A stretch of DNA of 64,000 bases, taken from assembly GCA_036925085.1 (NCBI GenBank), contig JAUPFP010000001.1, positions 20,237,229 to 20,301,228 of the forward strand. Direction: 5' to 3'. Position numbers and translations under genes: made by a program. How positions within the stretch are numbered: position 1 is the first letter of the stretch; every line of letters starts with the position of its first letter. The notes under the pieces were generated by a model, which was given only the letters and a program-made list of their open reading frames with translations, was not told where the DNA came from and did no database searches. Shown piece after piece: positions 1 to 11,047 of this stretch. Origin of the DNA: Brachycybe producta (Eukaryota; Arthropoda; Diplopoda; Playtdesmida; Andrognathidae).

Positions 1-1019
1 GCTGTTAAATCTGGTGTACCCCAGGGTAGTGTGCTGGGTCCTCTTTTGTTCCTAATATTTATTAATGACCTCAGCAACACAGTTGTCAGCAATTGTAGAC
101 TATTTGCTGATGATACTCTAATTTACAAAAAGGTTGATGGTATCCGAGACTGTGAAAACATTAGCTCTAGACTTGAAGGCAATTGAGGATGGTGTAATAC
201 ATGGCAACTTCAGTTGAATGAGGGGAAGTGTAGCGTTATGAGGCTAACTCGGGGTAGAAATCCAATTATGTTCAATTATAGTATGAATGACACTATTCTT
301 CGGAGTGTCCAGTGTTATAAGTACTTGGGGGTTACAATGACAGATGACCTTTCTTGGAAAAAACACATTGATGGTGTTACTGGGAAAGCTCTACAAATGT
401 TTCGTTTTAGTCAAAGGACATTGGGCACCTGCTCAGCACAAGTTAAAACTATTGCCTATCAAGCATTGGTTCAGCCTCATCTTGAGTATTGCTGCAGTGT
501 ATGGAATCCTCATTCTGTGACACACTCATGCAGTTGAAATGGTTCAGTGTAAGGCAGCTAGGTTTGTTTGTGGCAGGCACACATTTAGAGATAGTGTCAC
601 TGAGATGCTGTCAGTGCTACAATGGCATAGTTTGGCACATCGCAGGGCTGAGTTAAGTTTGAAATTGTTTGGGAAAATTACATGTGGTGATTGTCCTAAA
701 CTGCAGTCCAGTGATATTCATAAAGCACTATATATGGGCAGGGCTGACCACTCTAAGAAAATTAGGGAGATTTTTGCTAGGATAGATTCATATTATTGGT
801 CTATTTTTTCCTAGAGTTATAAGACAATGGAATGCTCTTCCTGAGTCAGTGGTGAATGGGGATAATTTTGTTTTGTGGGATTGACATTTGTATATTCATT
901 TTGTTTTTATATATGTACAAGTATATGTACTTGACAATGCTTAATGCTGCATATGGACTTTTATGTCCCTCTGCCATAGGCCTATTTGGCTGCTAGCAGA
1001 GTACTAATTGTAATTGTAA
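1..1019 (+). mobile_element. Non-LTR retrotransposon (CR1/Jockey group), 3' portion
   Basis: Translation shows reverse-transcriptase signatures: [14 protein letters not shown] and then FADDT, the catalytic palm motif, followed by KYLGVT and a thumb region ending in LVQPHLEYCCSVWNPHS. The reading frame is broken, with a stop after about 60 codons and a frameshift near 535, so the copy is dead. The 3' tail carries a short TAATTG/TAATTGTAA repeat instead of poly-A, as in CR1-like elements. The window edge cuts its 5' side. A related piece lies at 10550-11047 and an inverted 3' end at 25940-26205. Clade assignment is from motif memory. Confidence 0.85.
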
Positions 1020-1023
1020 GGAC

Positions 1024-2038
1024 ACAGGCATTTAAGTCTAGTATACACCGGAATACTTTGTTGCGATACATTGTTGCGGGGCTGAATCGCGGCTGAATCT
1101 CGTCTGTTGCGATTCTGTCCTGCAACAATGTTGAAATGTTTCGGGGCTGAATCGCGTCAGCTCAGATTCATGTTTTTTTGAGTCCCATCGAAATGGGAAA
1201 CATTTCAACATTGTTGCAGAACATTTCATGGTGTGGACGTCTTTTGGAACATGAACAAAGACTCAAAAGGCTCAGTTTGCTTTTAATTATAAAAGACGTC
1301 TTTAATAATTAAAAGCAAACTGAGCCCTTTGAGTCTTTTTTAGTGGTCCACGTCGTTTTTTAAGTCTATAGAACTAGACTTAAAAAATATGTGTAAAACT
1401 GAAAATATTGTTAAACTACATGTAATTGAGGACCTTCTGTATGAATTGTGTTTGTGGGGAGTTATGGTCTTCTGACTACAAAGGAAAATAAAAGAAATGA
1501 AATTTAGAAATCCTGCCCCATCTTCCAATTTCAGGGTGTCCAAAAGGCTTAAACCGAATGTGCTCTCAGCTGAGAAGAGCTTGTGTGCCCACCACCGTTT
1601 CTGCTTTTTTTGCCCCTCTTTATAAATCATCGTGTAGGCCCATATTGCAAGGGCCGCTTCCGCTGGTAATATTTACATGGTGAAAGCAGGAAGGAGGAAG
1701 AAACACTGAGTGCCGGGTGTAGACACGGAACAATGTTGCGGGTCTGAATCGCGTCAGTTGCGATTCTGCCCCGCAACATTGAATCGGAGCAGTCCCGCAA
1801 CAATGTATCGCAACAAAGAATCCAGTGTATACTAGGCTTTAGAAATCGGGGAAAACACACATATTGGCTCCGCCCTTTTTATGACGACTGGCAACTTCTA
1901 ATTGGTTGCTTATGTAGTCTGACGTCACATGCTCCACCCTTTTCAACATCGAACCATACAACAAACCAATTAGAAGTTCCCGGTCATCATAAAAAGGGCG
2001 GAGACAACTTGTGTTCGTCCCGATTTATAAATGCCTGT
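1024..2038. mobile_element. Palindromic DNA element (family P9), split by a nested insertion
   Basis: Ends read ACAGGCATTTA at 1024-1034 and, inverted, TAAATGCCTGT ending at 2038. The 9-bp flanks TGTAAGGAC (1015-1023) and TGTAAGAAC (2039-2047) look like a target-site duplication with one mismatch. The inner part holds inverted GGGCGGAG boxes and CCAATTAGAA boxes seen in about ten other copies. It sits in the tail of the LINE above and is itself interrupted at 1035-1838. Confidence 0.75.
1035..1838. mobile_element. Harbinger-like foldback element nested in P9 element
   Basis: Terminal inverted repeats begin AGTCTAGTATACAC at 1035 and end GTGTATACTAGGCT at 1838; the arms continue for about 45 bp through GATACATTGTTGCGGG. 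It is flanked by TTA on both sides (1032-1034 and 1839-1841), and removing it restores the P9 sequence. A 3-bp TTA duplication is typical of PIF/Harbinger elements. No transposase is visible. Confidence 0.65.
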
Positions 2039-2419
2039 TGTAAGAACAGGTCAGGGGTCCCCTGACAGGGGAGTGAGGATATCACCGAAACTGGAGAAAA
2101 AATGAGGAAATGAGAGGAAAAAATGACGGAAAACATAATTTTCGAAAAGAAATTCACAAAAATGTTCAAGAAAAACTGCATTGTAAAACTATTCTTTTTT
2201 GTGTAATGAAAATTTTTTTCATATTGAAAATCAACCGAGTTTTTATTATTTGAAAAACATGTGTTTCGCCTGCAGCACACCCTGTATAAAACTACACGTT
2301 TAAAAATTGGACTGAATATATTATAAATTTAAAAAAAAAAATAAGATAGATTTAGATTTGATGAAATCAGCTGGTTTTAAACCGTTAACGCCTCTCGAAG
2401 TCTTCATTATTCTATCTTT

Positions 2420-2640
2420 CAGGTGTAAAAAATGTAGATATCTTTCAAAATAAACTTTTTTATAGAACAAAAATTTTAAAAAAATATCGCTTGCTAAGGC
2501 GATAAGGCTTAAAGTTGTATCATTTTCAAACTCACATTAAAAGTTTATTTTGAAAGAGATATCAACATGAAAATACTATTTACTGATTGAGCTCCCGTTC
2601 TAGCTTCTAAAACACTTTCTAGTTTCTCTTCATTTTTGCT
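2420..2640. repeat. Palindromic intron/flank repeat (TAGAAGGGTAGCTC family), partial
   Basis: Contains GATATCTTTCAAAATAAAC and, about 100 bp on, its inverse GTTTATTTTGAAAGAGATATC, then CTGATTGAGCTC and TTCTAGTTTCTAAAACAC. The same hairpin module recurs at 11270-11470, 23225-23400, 23725-23945, 40430-41450 (several), 44120-44325 and 45085-45320. Full copies run from CTAGAAGGGTAGCTCAATCA to its inverse, so I read it as a roughly 200-bp foldback MITE family. It lies just upstream of exon 1 in copies A and B. Confidence 0.6.
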
Positions 2641-2763
2641 CTTCTGAAAGACAGAGAATAATCAAGAGTTCAAAAATCAGCTGTTACATAAATCACCTTA
2701 ACTTGTGAGTTGTGCGTAATTATTAAAACACTGATTTTTATTTAGGTTTCATTTTGTTGCAAT

Positions 2764-5700
2764 ATGTTGAAGCTGATTCTAATCTCAATGGCCATTTGTC
2801 ATGTAGTCTCTTCATTTGAAGGTAAATTAATGAAAGAATTAAGATGGCTCTATAGATATTTATTTTGCTTTTGTCATCCCCCTAGATGGCGCCACTGCAG
2901 TAGCTAATGCTAAGCCCTTCATAGACGTTTTCAAAAAAGTTAGACGCAAAAACGTCAAGCGAACGTTTTTTTAGAAACAGCATATTAATAAAAAAAAAAT
3001 TCAAATTGTATTCAAAACTAGAATGGTAAAAAATTTTAATAAATTTTTTTTAAAAAAACATTTAGCATTATCATCACCAACTATTCTAGTTTCTAAAACA
3101 CTGAAAGTTTTTTTTGTTAATGTTTTTTTCCTGAAAAACGTTTACTTGAAAGATATCAATTTTCGCAAAACCGCAGGTGAGCGAGAAGAAATCTCCTAGC
3201 CACACAGGATCACCATCCCGGGGGTGGAGATATTAAAACAAAATAACTATCTATTGAGCCACCTTAACAGCAGAGTGATTGTTGTGCCTGTTACACATTT
3301 TCTTTAAGAGGTTTTATCGCAAAATTACTTCGAAAAATCTCCACAAAGAGTGCTAAGAATGCATCGTATTTCCATTGAGCCCATAGACCGGATGTTAAAG
3401 AAGAAACGTTAATTTTTAAAATTTACACAGTCGCGGCGGCAATATGTTTATTTTTCATATTTTAAGTTGTCCAGGATTAACTTTTCAAAGTGCAATATGC
3501 ACCTTAAATGTATGCTGATCGAGTGTTAGAATGACAAAAATTTGATAAGTGCGGTTCTATTTTTAAAAACTATTTTAGAATAGCGAATTTCTAACTCTTA
3601 TGTTAAACTCCATTGAGTACGCCCAAGTAACAAACCAATTAGAAATTGATGACGTTCATAAAAGGGTTGAGCAAAAGAAATTCTAATGCTGGGCACAATT
3701 GCCTGTGATAAACTGTAGTTTAATTTTGCTACTATTATCCCATCCCCTTTTTAGATTTGAAAAAGAAAATGAGTTTTTCATTTTCTCTGGTGTGCGCATG
3801 CGCGTCGTTTGTTCCTTTTTTACTCCTTTCATTTCAATTTCAGTTCCCCCTCCCCTTTTTTCTCTCTTTTTTCCCTCTCCCCCCTCTACACTTTCCAACC
3901 TTTTCCCCCTCTCCAATTTAATATCAATGGGGTTCTTGGATGGGGAGAGTGCAACATATAGTTGACCTTGAGAAAAAAAGCAGTTCATTTATTCAAATTT
4001 ATATAAATTCCGACGTGCTTCAAGGTTTGTACAGCGTTAAACACACATACACAGACCTGGCTTAATATATATATATATATATAATTTTCTATATGTTAAT
4101 TCTTAGAAACCAATAAACACCATCTAGAACGTAGATCAGGTGTAGGTTCTAGCAGTGGAGTTCTCGTTGAAGATACTAATGCCATCGTTGAAGAACCTAA
4201 TGCCATCGTTGAAGAACCTAATGCCATCGCTGCAGTACCTAATGCAAACGTCGAAGAATCTCCTCCTGCGCATGACGACAATCACATTTATTGCCGTAAT
4301 CCCACACCGTCTTATGGAAGATACTTCGGAGGAATTGGTTTAACAGTTTGCAACGCAAGAAGGCCTGGTTATCACATGGAAGCAATGTTTGCCTTGTGCA
4401 CTAATCGACGTGAAGTGCATTACGGCGATTTCTTTATAAGAGAAAATGTAAGTAGAAAAAGGGGGAGGGGGAGGGGGTAAAGGGATCACAAAGTATTATG
4501 AGGTGGGGTGGGGGACAGGCGCAACCAGGTTTTGTTGCGCCCCCCCCCCCCCGCCATATAAAACTTTGTGTCCCTTTAACTCCCTCTCCAAATAGCCCTC
4601 ATACTGGGTGGGGGTGCTATTTTGATGAACGGCGGAACAGGTCTGAACAACTATAGGAACAGTCGGAAGGTCAGGAAAGGTTAGGTAATTAAGCTTGTTG
4701 CAGGAGGTCTGGGGGCGCAGCCCCCCCCCCCCCCCCATTTCTTAAAGAATTATTGAAAAAAATTTGTCCATTTTTCTGACCGTTCCTCCCATTAATCAAA
4801 TTAGGAAACAGTCGAACAATGGACTAATTTGATTTAATAAGTCTTTAAAAACTGGAGGCTGTGCCCCTAACCACCCTGCAACAAGCTGAATTTAACTAAA
4901 CCTAACCTTCCAACTGTTCCTACTATTTTTCCGACTATTCCTACGCCGTGCCCATTGATCTCTATGAACATTTACTGGTACAATGGGTACATTTACTGGT
5001 TCATCCAGAAAAAGCGTCGACCGATCCCGGTCGGTTTGGACCCGGCAGAGTGGTAGGCAACCCCGGGCCCACTTTTGACCAACCGTGGCCGAATCTGACC
5101 GAAAATGGCCAAAAGTGGTCATGGGAGCCATACGTTGGGAACGGTAAAAAAAGTTACGCCCCGGGGGAGTAAACCCCTAGGATTATTTGACTTGGTTGCG
5201 CCCCCACCCGCCACTTAAAACTTTGCGCCCCCTTACCTCCCTCTCTACGTAGCCCTCATACTGGGTGGGGGTGCTATTTTGATGAATGGCGGAACAGATT
5301 TGAACAACAGTAGGAACAGTCGGAAGGTCACGAAAGGTTAAGAAATTAAGCTTGTTGCAGGCGATCTGAGAGGCGCAGCCCTCTAGTTTTTAAAGAATTA
5401 TTAAAACAAATTTGTCCATTGTTCCAACCGTTCCTCCAGTTAATCAAATAAAAGAACAGTCAAACAATGGACTAATTTGATTTAATAATTCTTTAAAAAC
5501 TGGAGGCTGTGCCCCTAACCACCCTGCAACAAGCTTAATTTAACTAAACCTAACCTTCCGACTGTTCCTACTATTTTTCCGGCTATTCCTACCATTGTTT
5601 TGACCGTGCCTCTGCCATGCCCATTGATCTCTATGAACATTTACTGGTGCAAGTTTGTCGTTTTTAAAAGTAAATATTAAATGAAAGTCGATTTATTTTT

Positions 5701-6596
5701 GAAATTAACTGAATAAATTAAGCGAGCGATTCGGAATCACTCAATTTATTCAATTATTTTTGAAAATACATAACTTTCCTTTCGTTTTTTGCGCTCCCAA
5801 ACCTCCTGCGCCCCCCCCCCCCCCCCCCGCAGTTGCGGGTCTTGCGGTTGCCTAGCTACTCCCCTGATGCAAATTGATGCCAGCAACCCTATATACCGAC
5901 GCTTATATATCGGCCCTTATTGTCCATGGTGGTTTCCGACCCTCTTAAATGGCTATGCCAGGTATTGCATCATACTTGTCTCAGTTACACTGATAGCCTC
6001 TTATAAGCTATGGAGAGCTACTTTTTTATATTCTCAGCCACATTTGTGTTCTGTGCTCACACAACTTTCAGAAGAGAAAAAAAAAGCTTCCATATTAAGA
6101 TATTCTTTCACTAATGTTCATTCATTTTTTTATAACCCCCGTTCTAGGTACAAGAGCTTTGTCGAAGCGATAAACCAAAACCGAAACATGTTGTCGTAGC
6201 TTACATCACACAAGCGAATTTCCATCTTCGCAACGCAATAGAGCAACAAGTTTCCATTTTTATTAGCTGTGACCGTTATTCCATGACAGTACGCATTTTT
6301 TTTGTTTTTGTTTTTTTCATAAAAAAATTACTCAGTGCTAACCTCTCAGTTAATTTGAAATTTAATTTTATTAGGTTGCTGACCAAAGCTGCCAAGTTAA
6401 ATTCAACGAAAGAACAGTCTTGTTTGATAACAGAGAGCGCAAACAGCCCGTACAAAAAGAAAATGGCAATCGATTCTTTTTTGTCTCGCTGACTAAAAAG
6501 GGTCTTGCTAAACTTACTGCTCCCCCACCCCCTCCTTCAACCTTTATATTTCCATCTCTACTAGTTGCTTGTCCAATTCTAAATACTTGCTGCTGA
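2764..6596 (+). CDS. Tandem family copy A: predicted secreted Cys-containing protein, 253 aa, four exons
   Basis: Exons by eye: 2764-2821, 4107-4447, 6148-6288, 6375-6596; all introns are GT-AG with phases 1, 0, 0, and the joined frame is open. Exon 1 encodes a signal peptide (MLKLILISMAICHVVSS). Exon 2 has a variable heptapeptide run (NAIVEEP) and then YCRNPTPSYGRYF, PGYHMEA and a third Cys. Exon 3 has the core HVVVAY and SIFISCD. Exon 4 starts VADQSC and ends with a proline run plus a hydrophobic tail ending NTCC. I do not recognise the family. Copy B matches it exon for exon. The start is the only ATG in exon 1 and is shared with copies B and D. Function unknown; secretion is inferred from the leader. 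The hydrophobic tail might be a GPI-type signal, which is a guess. Confidence 0.8.
3300..3600. repeat. Fragment of TTAA-flanked long foldback family
   Basis: Begins TTTAAGAGGTTTTATCGC and shares the block CAGTCGCGGCGGCAATATG and the TAAACTCCATTGAGTACG end with the full palindromes at 38930-39500 and 41866-42663. Only one arm is present. A second one-armed fragment lies at 13630-13860 in the matching intron of copy B. Confidence 0.6.
3615..4085. repeat. Dispersed repeat shared with 26660-27190 and 27230-27575
   Basis: Starts with half of a P9-like element (ATTGATGACGTTCATAAAAG, then TAATGCTGGGCACAATTGCC), continues through a C/T-rich tract and ends in an (AT)n run at 4067-4082. Two further copies lie between copy C exons. 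The open frames through the C/T-rich stretch are composition artefacts. Confidence 0.6.
4490..5850. repeat. hAT-type non-autonomous element cluster with poly-C/G tracts
   Basis: Repeated blocks include CTGTTCCTACTATTTTTCCG, GCAACAAGCTTAATTTAACT and G-run or C-run tracts of 14 or more at about 4541, 4720 and 5811. The same family is clearer at 14595-15281, where both ends read CAGTGGCGTAGCTAGG, a terminus common in hAT MITEs. Here at least two copies are fused in tandem and the ends are eroded. It lies in the exon 2-exon 3 intron of copy A. Confidence 0.55.
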
Positions 6597-6604
6597 GTTT
6601 CTAA

Positions 6605-7369
6605 TGGCGCATTCACACTAGGCTGATTAATCAGCTGCTGGTTGCTGTTTGCTGGTTGCAGCCAGCTAGCAGCATAGTGTGAACCGCTACCAGCAGCTGC
6701 TTTCTCCAGCACACTAGTGATTTTAACAGTGGCTGGTGAAGTTGAACATGTCCAACTTTAGCAGCTACCAGCTGGTCATGTGACTCCCTTCCTGCTGCTA
6801 CCAGTGTGTAACTCCACTGCTTGGATTGGTTGTTATTAGACTTGAATGACTTGTGCTGCTAATACCAGCAGCTAGTGACTGGAAAAAGCGGCAGTCACAC
6901 TAGGCTGGTTTACAAGCCGCTGGTTGCTGCTGGCTATTAGCAGCAACAGCAAGCAGCAGCTGCTTTGGGTTCACACTTGTCCAGTCACTGCTGGTATTAG
7001 CAGTGCAAGTCATCCAATCACCGTCTTGCAAAAACGCAAAATCTAACAACAACCAATCCAAGCAGTGGAGTTTCAACTACCACTAGTGACACTACTAGCA
7101 ACAAAAAGTTCACACTAGATGGCAGCAGCAGGAAGGGAGTCACATGACCAGCTGGTAGCTGGCCACTGTTAAAATCACTAGCCCGCTGGAGAAAGCAGCT
7201 GCTAGTAGCAGTTCAGACTATGCTGCTAGAGCGCTACAACCAGCCAGCAGCAACCAGCGGCTGGGAAACCAGCCTAGTGTGACTGCGGCAAAAGCAGCCA
7301 CTGCTTGCTGTTGCTACTAATAGCTAGCAGCAACTAGCGGCTTGTAAATCAGTCTAGTGTGAATGTGCC
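6605..7369. mobile_element. CAG/CTG-rich foldback element in the 3' end of copy A
   Basis: Begins TGGCGCATTCACACTAG and ends with the inverse CTAGTGTGAATGTGCC, flanked by CTAA (6601-6604) and TTAA (7370-7373). The interior is rich in inverted CAGCAGC/GCTGCTG tracts, and a second inverted pair near 6893 and 7285 suggests a nested copy. It starts 8 bp after the copy A stop codon. Copy B lacks it (TGAATACCTAACTTTG at 16044), giving an empty site. A TTAA-type target suggests piggyBac or Kolobok relatives; that is inference. Confidence 0.7.
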
Positions 7370-7464
7370 TTAACTTTGGAAATTTTTATTGCAAAATCAA
7401 CCCCCCCCCCCCTCCGAATTAACATTTCAAACTTATGATGCAGTTTTAAAATGAAACTATAGAG

Positions 7465-7822
7465 CAAGCATGTCAAACTCAAAGGCTAACACGGGCCAAA
7501 TAAACAATGGCCTAAGTTCATGTGGGCCGCAAAAAAACAAAAAACTTCAATTTTTATAGAAACGTAGGTTTTGATTTCGAAATGAACAACGACAACAGTG
7601 AAATAATGTTTTCCTCCTGTGACACTTGGCATCTCTTTTCTGCTACAACTTTTCCTACTTGGGGGGGGGGGGGGGGGGAAGGGGGGAATCTTGTTCGCAT
7701 TGATTACTTTCAAAACTAACCAAAATTGAATGTCAGTAATCCTGGATCTGACAGGGGCTGGGCCACAAAGATATTCGTTGCAGGCTGCATGCGGCCCGTG
7801 GGCCGTGAGTTTGACATGCTTG
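7465..7822. mobile_element. hAT MITE, CAAGCATGTCAAACTC termini
   Basis: Terminal inverted repeats CAAGCATGTCAAACTC and GAGTTTGACATGCTTG are flanked by an exact 8-bp duplication CTATAGAG (7457-7464 and 7823-7830). A G-run of about 17 lies near 7662. A partial relative is at 30415-30612. An 8-bp duplication and these termini fit the hAT superfamily. No transposase is visible. Confidence 0.85.
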
Positions 7823-7830
7823 CTATAGAG

Positions 7831-8157
7831 CACAGAATAAGGAGAAGTACAGAAGGGAAACTCGTGCGGCGCCTTTGAAGTTGCTGTGACAGAATTTCAT
7901 GACCTTGGACTGAAAACTTCTCTTATTTTAACAGGTTACTTGATAGCCGCCACTGTTGAATGTAATACTGCATATGTGAAAGTAATACATTTCCAAATGG
8001 CGGTTTTAACCGGTTACTTGATAGCCGCCATTTTGGTTGTATTACTGCATATGTGAAAGTAATACATTTCAATGTGTGGTGGCGCCACACATGCGCAGAA
8101 AAATTCTGTCACTACTTAATTGCTCAGTTTCACTTCTGTTGTTCTCCTTATTCTGTG
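7831..8157. mobile_element. hAT MITE, CACAGAATAAGGAG termini
   Basis: Inverted ends CACAGAATAAGGAGAA and TTCTCCTTATTCTGTG, flanked by CTATAGAG on both sides (7823-7830 and 8158-8165). It shares its left target duplication with the preceding MITE. Internally it has two direct copies of GGTTACTTGATAGCCGCCA (about 7935 and 8012). Confidence 0.85.
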
Positions 8158-8284
8158 CTATAGAGTATATAATGTACATTATACACAGTGTCAATAAAAA
8201 AAGAATATAAACTGTTTCAACACTACATGTTATTATCTTTTTTGTTGTTGAACTTAATTTGAGGTCCTGGTTTGGAAAACAAAA

Positions 8285-8960
8285 TGTAACACCCAGCAAC
8301 CTGCGATCCTGCCAAAACCATAGCTCGGGGGGGGGGGGGGGGGTAAACAACTCCTGTTTGTCTCTCCCTCCTCTCCTAATTAAAATTCAGACGACGGATT
8401 GATACTCTTAGGACCATGGTCACTTGGACCTGGTTACACCTCGTAGGTGTACACAGGTCCAAGGTATAAAAGGACCATGTTCCTTTTTGTTCATTGTCCT
8501 TCTCTTTGTTCAACTTTGTACTACATAGATTCTTATACGTACCACATCATGGGCTCAAGGACGCATCTTTGATAAAACATATTCATTCTTGTACTCTTAA
8601 CGTTTCTGAGCAAGGATCAATAAAAGCGTTACAATGAGAAACTGCATTGTCTTTATGTTCGGTAATTAATACTTCTCTACAGAGGCCGGAGACACCATAG
8701 GGCAAGGAGACATACGATCCTGGAGCAGCTACAGCATCTTCATTTGGGTAAACAACAAAGGAAGATGCATATCAGCGTCGACTACAAGAAAGATGGCCAC
8801 CATCCTTCTGCACCGATTTCACCCCCATGCAGGAGGATGATTGCAATCGATCTCCATCCGACTCTTTCTGTAGCTCGAAGCTTCTCCGTGCGGGCACCGC
8901 ACGATGCAGAAAAGGAACGAGCTATAGAAATCATCATCATCAAGTTGGTAAAATATTAGA
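8285..8960 (+). mobile_element. LTR-retrotransposon-like fossil fragment
   Basis: A segment of about 397 bp opens TGTAACACC and closes TCTCTACA (8285-8681), with a TATAAAAGG box and an AATAAA signal in the usual LTR order, followed by about 280 bp of shared downstream sequence. Related copies are at 17947-18600 and, inverted, 33240-33873. It looks like an old non-coding remnant. The LTR assignment rests on terminal TG/CA and signal order only. Confidence 0.45.
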
Positions 8961-9149
8961 GTCGACGTCAAAAGCTAACAAAAATAATGATGATTGCTTT
9001 TCGAAAAATCTGCTATTTTCTTAAAGCACAGAAAAAGTGTAGCTTCCTTAGCATCCTACTCACTTTGCGATTCTGTACAGAATGCGATTTTCTCAGCAAA
9101 CTTACTCGACCGATTTTTACACAGGCATCTCTGCCTAGCACTAACTTTT

Positions 9150-9935
9150 GGTTTGTCCCAAAGCTAGCTTCATGCTCTGGCGAAGGCAAAAACCTGAAGC
9201 TCTGACGTCATTTTTGAAGCTTCGCAGGCTGCTTTGCCGCTTAGCAAGGGAGTATAAACCAACCCCAAAGCTTAGCTTGTTCACACATACCTGTGGTCTT
9301 GCAAAGTTTACCCTATTCTATAACCTTTATATCCTATAAAACAGATACACAAAACAATAGAACCCTTTCCCCTTCTGGAAGAAAAAAAGGTGTGACTTGT
9401 TCACCCCTTTTGTGTATCCGTTTCCTGATTGGTGCTTTGAATTGCTAAGCTTTGAAAAGTTGAATAATTTCAAAGGTAACTTCATGCTCTGGCGAAGACA
9501 AAAATCTGAAGCTCTGACGTCGTTTTTGATGCTTTGCAGGCTGCTTTGCCGCTTAGAAATTAAGTATAAACCAACCCTCACTAAGCAGCAAAGCAGCCTG
9601 CGAAGCTTCAAAAATGACGTCAGAGCTTCAGGTTTTTGCCTTCGCCAGAGCATGAAATTGTTCAACTTTTCAAAGCTTAGCAACTCAAAGCACCAATCAT
9701 ACAACGGATACACAAATAGGGTGAACAAGTGACACCTTTTTTTGCTTCCAGAAGGGGAAGGGTTCTATTGCTTTGTATTACTGCTTTATATAAGGGTAGA
9801 AAGGTTAGAAAATATTGTGAAGTTTGCAAGACCACATGTTTGTATGAGCAAGCTAAGTTTTTGTGAGCTCATTTTTAGGAGCTTCAAAAGCTTGCGAATC
9901 TTAGCAAAGTTTGGAGTATAAACCTACCCTTAGTG
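9150..9935. mobile_element. Foldback element, nested or compound
   Basis: Two arms of roughly 320 bp meet near 9575. Matching inverted landmarks include CATGCTCTGGCGAAG (about 9171 and 9483) against CTTCGCCAGAGCATG (about 9640), and ACCTGTGGTCTTGCAAA against TTTGCAAGACCACATG. The ATAAACCAACCC motif recurs near 9255, 9568 and, in variant form, 9919. The open frames across it are shadows of the palindrome. Confidence 0.7.
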
Positions 9936-10549
9936 TAATGAATTTAAACCTAAATTCATGCACCACATTTTTTTACTTTTTAGATGCAATATTTTTTTAA
10001 AAAAATAAAACGGTTCTCAACAATAAGGTTGACGTAGAGTTAGTTAACAGCTGTTTCACACGTTAAGACTTACAAAATCGTAAAACATGTATTCTGTGTT
10101 ATTCTTATCATGTGATATGCAGTACTTTTATATTATTATAACACACTGTGCAAATGTAGAAAAAATTGGCATAAACATTGGCATTTTCTTTAAAATATCA
10201 GTATTGAGAACATTAAAGAGGAAGATTTTTTGGCCATTTTTAAAAGTTTGTTATAATTTCAAAGCAAAATTACAACATCCCTCGTAAGTATGGCATAATT
10301 TACTGATTTCTCATATGATTTATTTTAATTTGCTAAAACTAACTCTACTAAAAACACAGGGTGCGCTGCAGAGGAAACGCATGCTTTTCAAATAATTAAA
10401 ACTCAAGTCAATTTTGAATATTAAAACTTGCAACCTCTCCTCGAAATTCTGCATTGCTCTTCCCAACATTTTTTCTTCCCAGAGTAGCGATTTTTCTTGG
10501 CGAATGGACTTTTTCATCTAATAGACGTTGCTTAGTCATAGATGGTGCG

Positions 10550-11047
10550 TAGTCTCATTTCTGATAACCAACATGGTTTCCTGAGACTCAACTTATCCTG
10601 GTAGTGGATGACCTCCAGAAGAGTTTAGACAATGGTAAACAGGTTGACATGGTGTTTCTTGACTTTTGTAAGGCATTTGACACTGTTTCACATTCAAAAC
10701 TTCTGGCAAAAGTTGCAGCATATGGGTTGGGGGGGCCGGTAACCAAATGGGTAACTTCTTTTTTAAGTGATAGGAAACAAAGGGTAGTTATAAATGGGTC
10801 TCACTCAAGAGTGGTTGGCTGTTAAATCTGGTGTACCCCAGGGTAGTGTGCTGAGTCCTCTTTTGTTCCTAATATTTATTAATGACCTCAGCAGCACAGT
10901 TGTCAGCAATTGTAGACTATTTGCTGATGATACTCTTAATTTACAAAAAGGTTGATGGTATCCGAGACTTGTGAAACATTAGCTCTAGACTTGAAGGCAA
11001 TTGAGGGATGGTGTAATACATGGCAACTTCAGTTGAATGAGGGGAAG
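10550..11047 (+). mobile_element. CR1/Jockey-group LINE fragment (reverse-transcriptase palm)
   Basis: Encodes MVFLDFCKAFDTVSHSKLL, then [13 protein letters not shown], and after a frameshift SGVPQGSVL and FADDT. From 10820 onward it matches window positions 1-230 almost exactly, and the match breaks at 11047. This is the upstream flank of the A/B segmental duplication; the copy stops abruptly at the deletion join described in the findings. Confidence 0.85.

Noticed and set aside
3699-3965. 88-codon frame with hydrophobic start, repeated near 26801.
   Set aside because: C/T-rich repeat; the two copies lie in dispersed Helitron-like repeats and end in microsatellites.
2764-6596. Relation of the tandem family to coagulogen or Spatzle cystine-knot proteins.
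   Set aside because: Both are small secreted Cys proteins, but Cys spacing and motifs I remember for those families do not match.
6371-6712. 113-codon minus-strand frame over copy A's last exon, with a parallel at 15821-16120.
   Set aside because: Antisense shadow of exon 4; the plus-strand reading has splice sites and a conserved protein.
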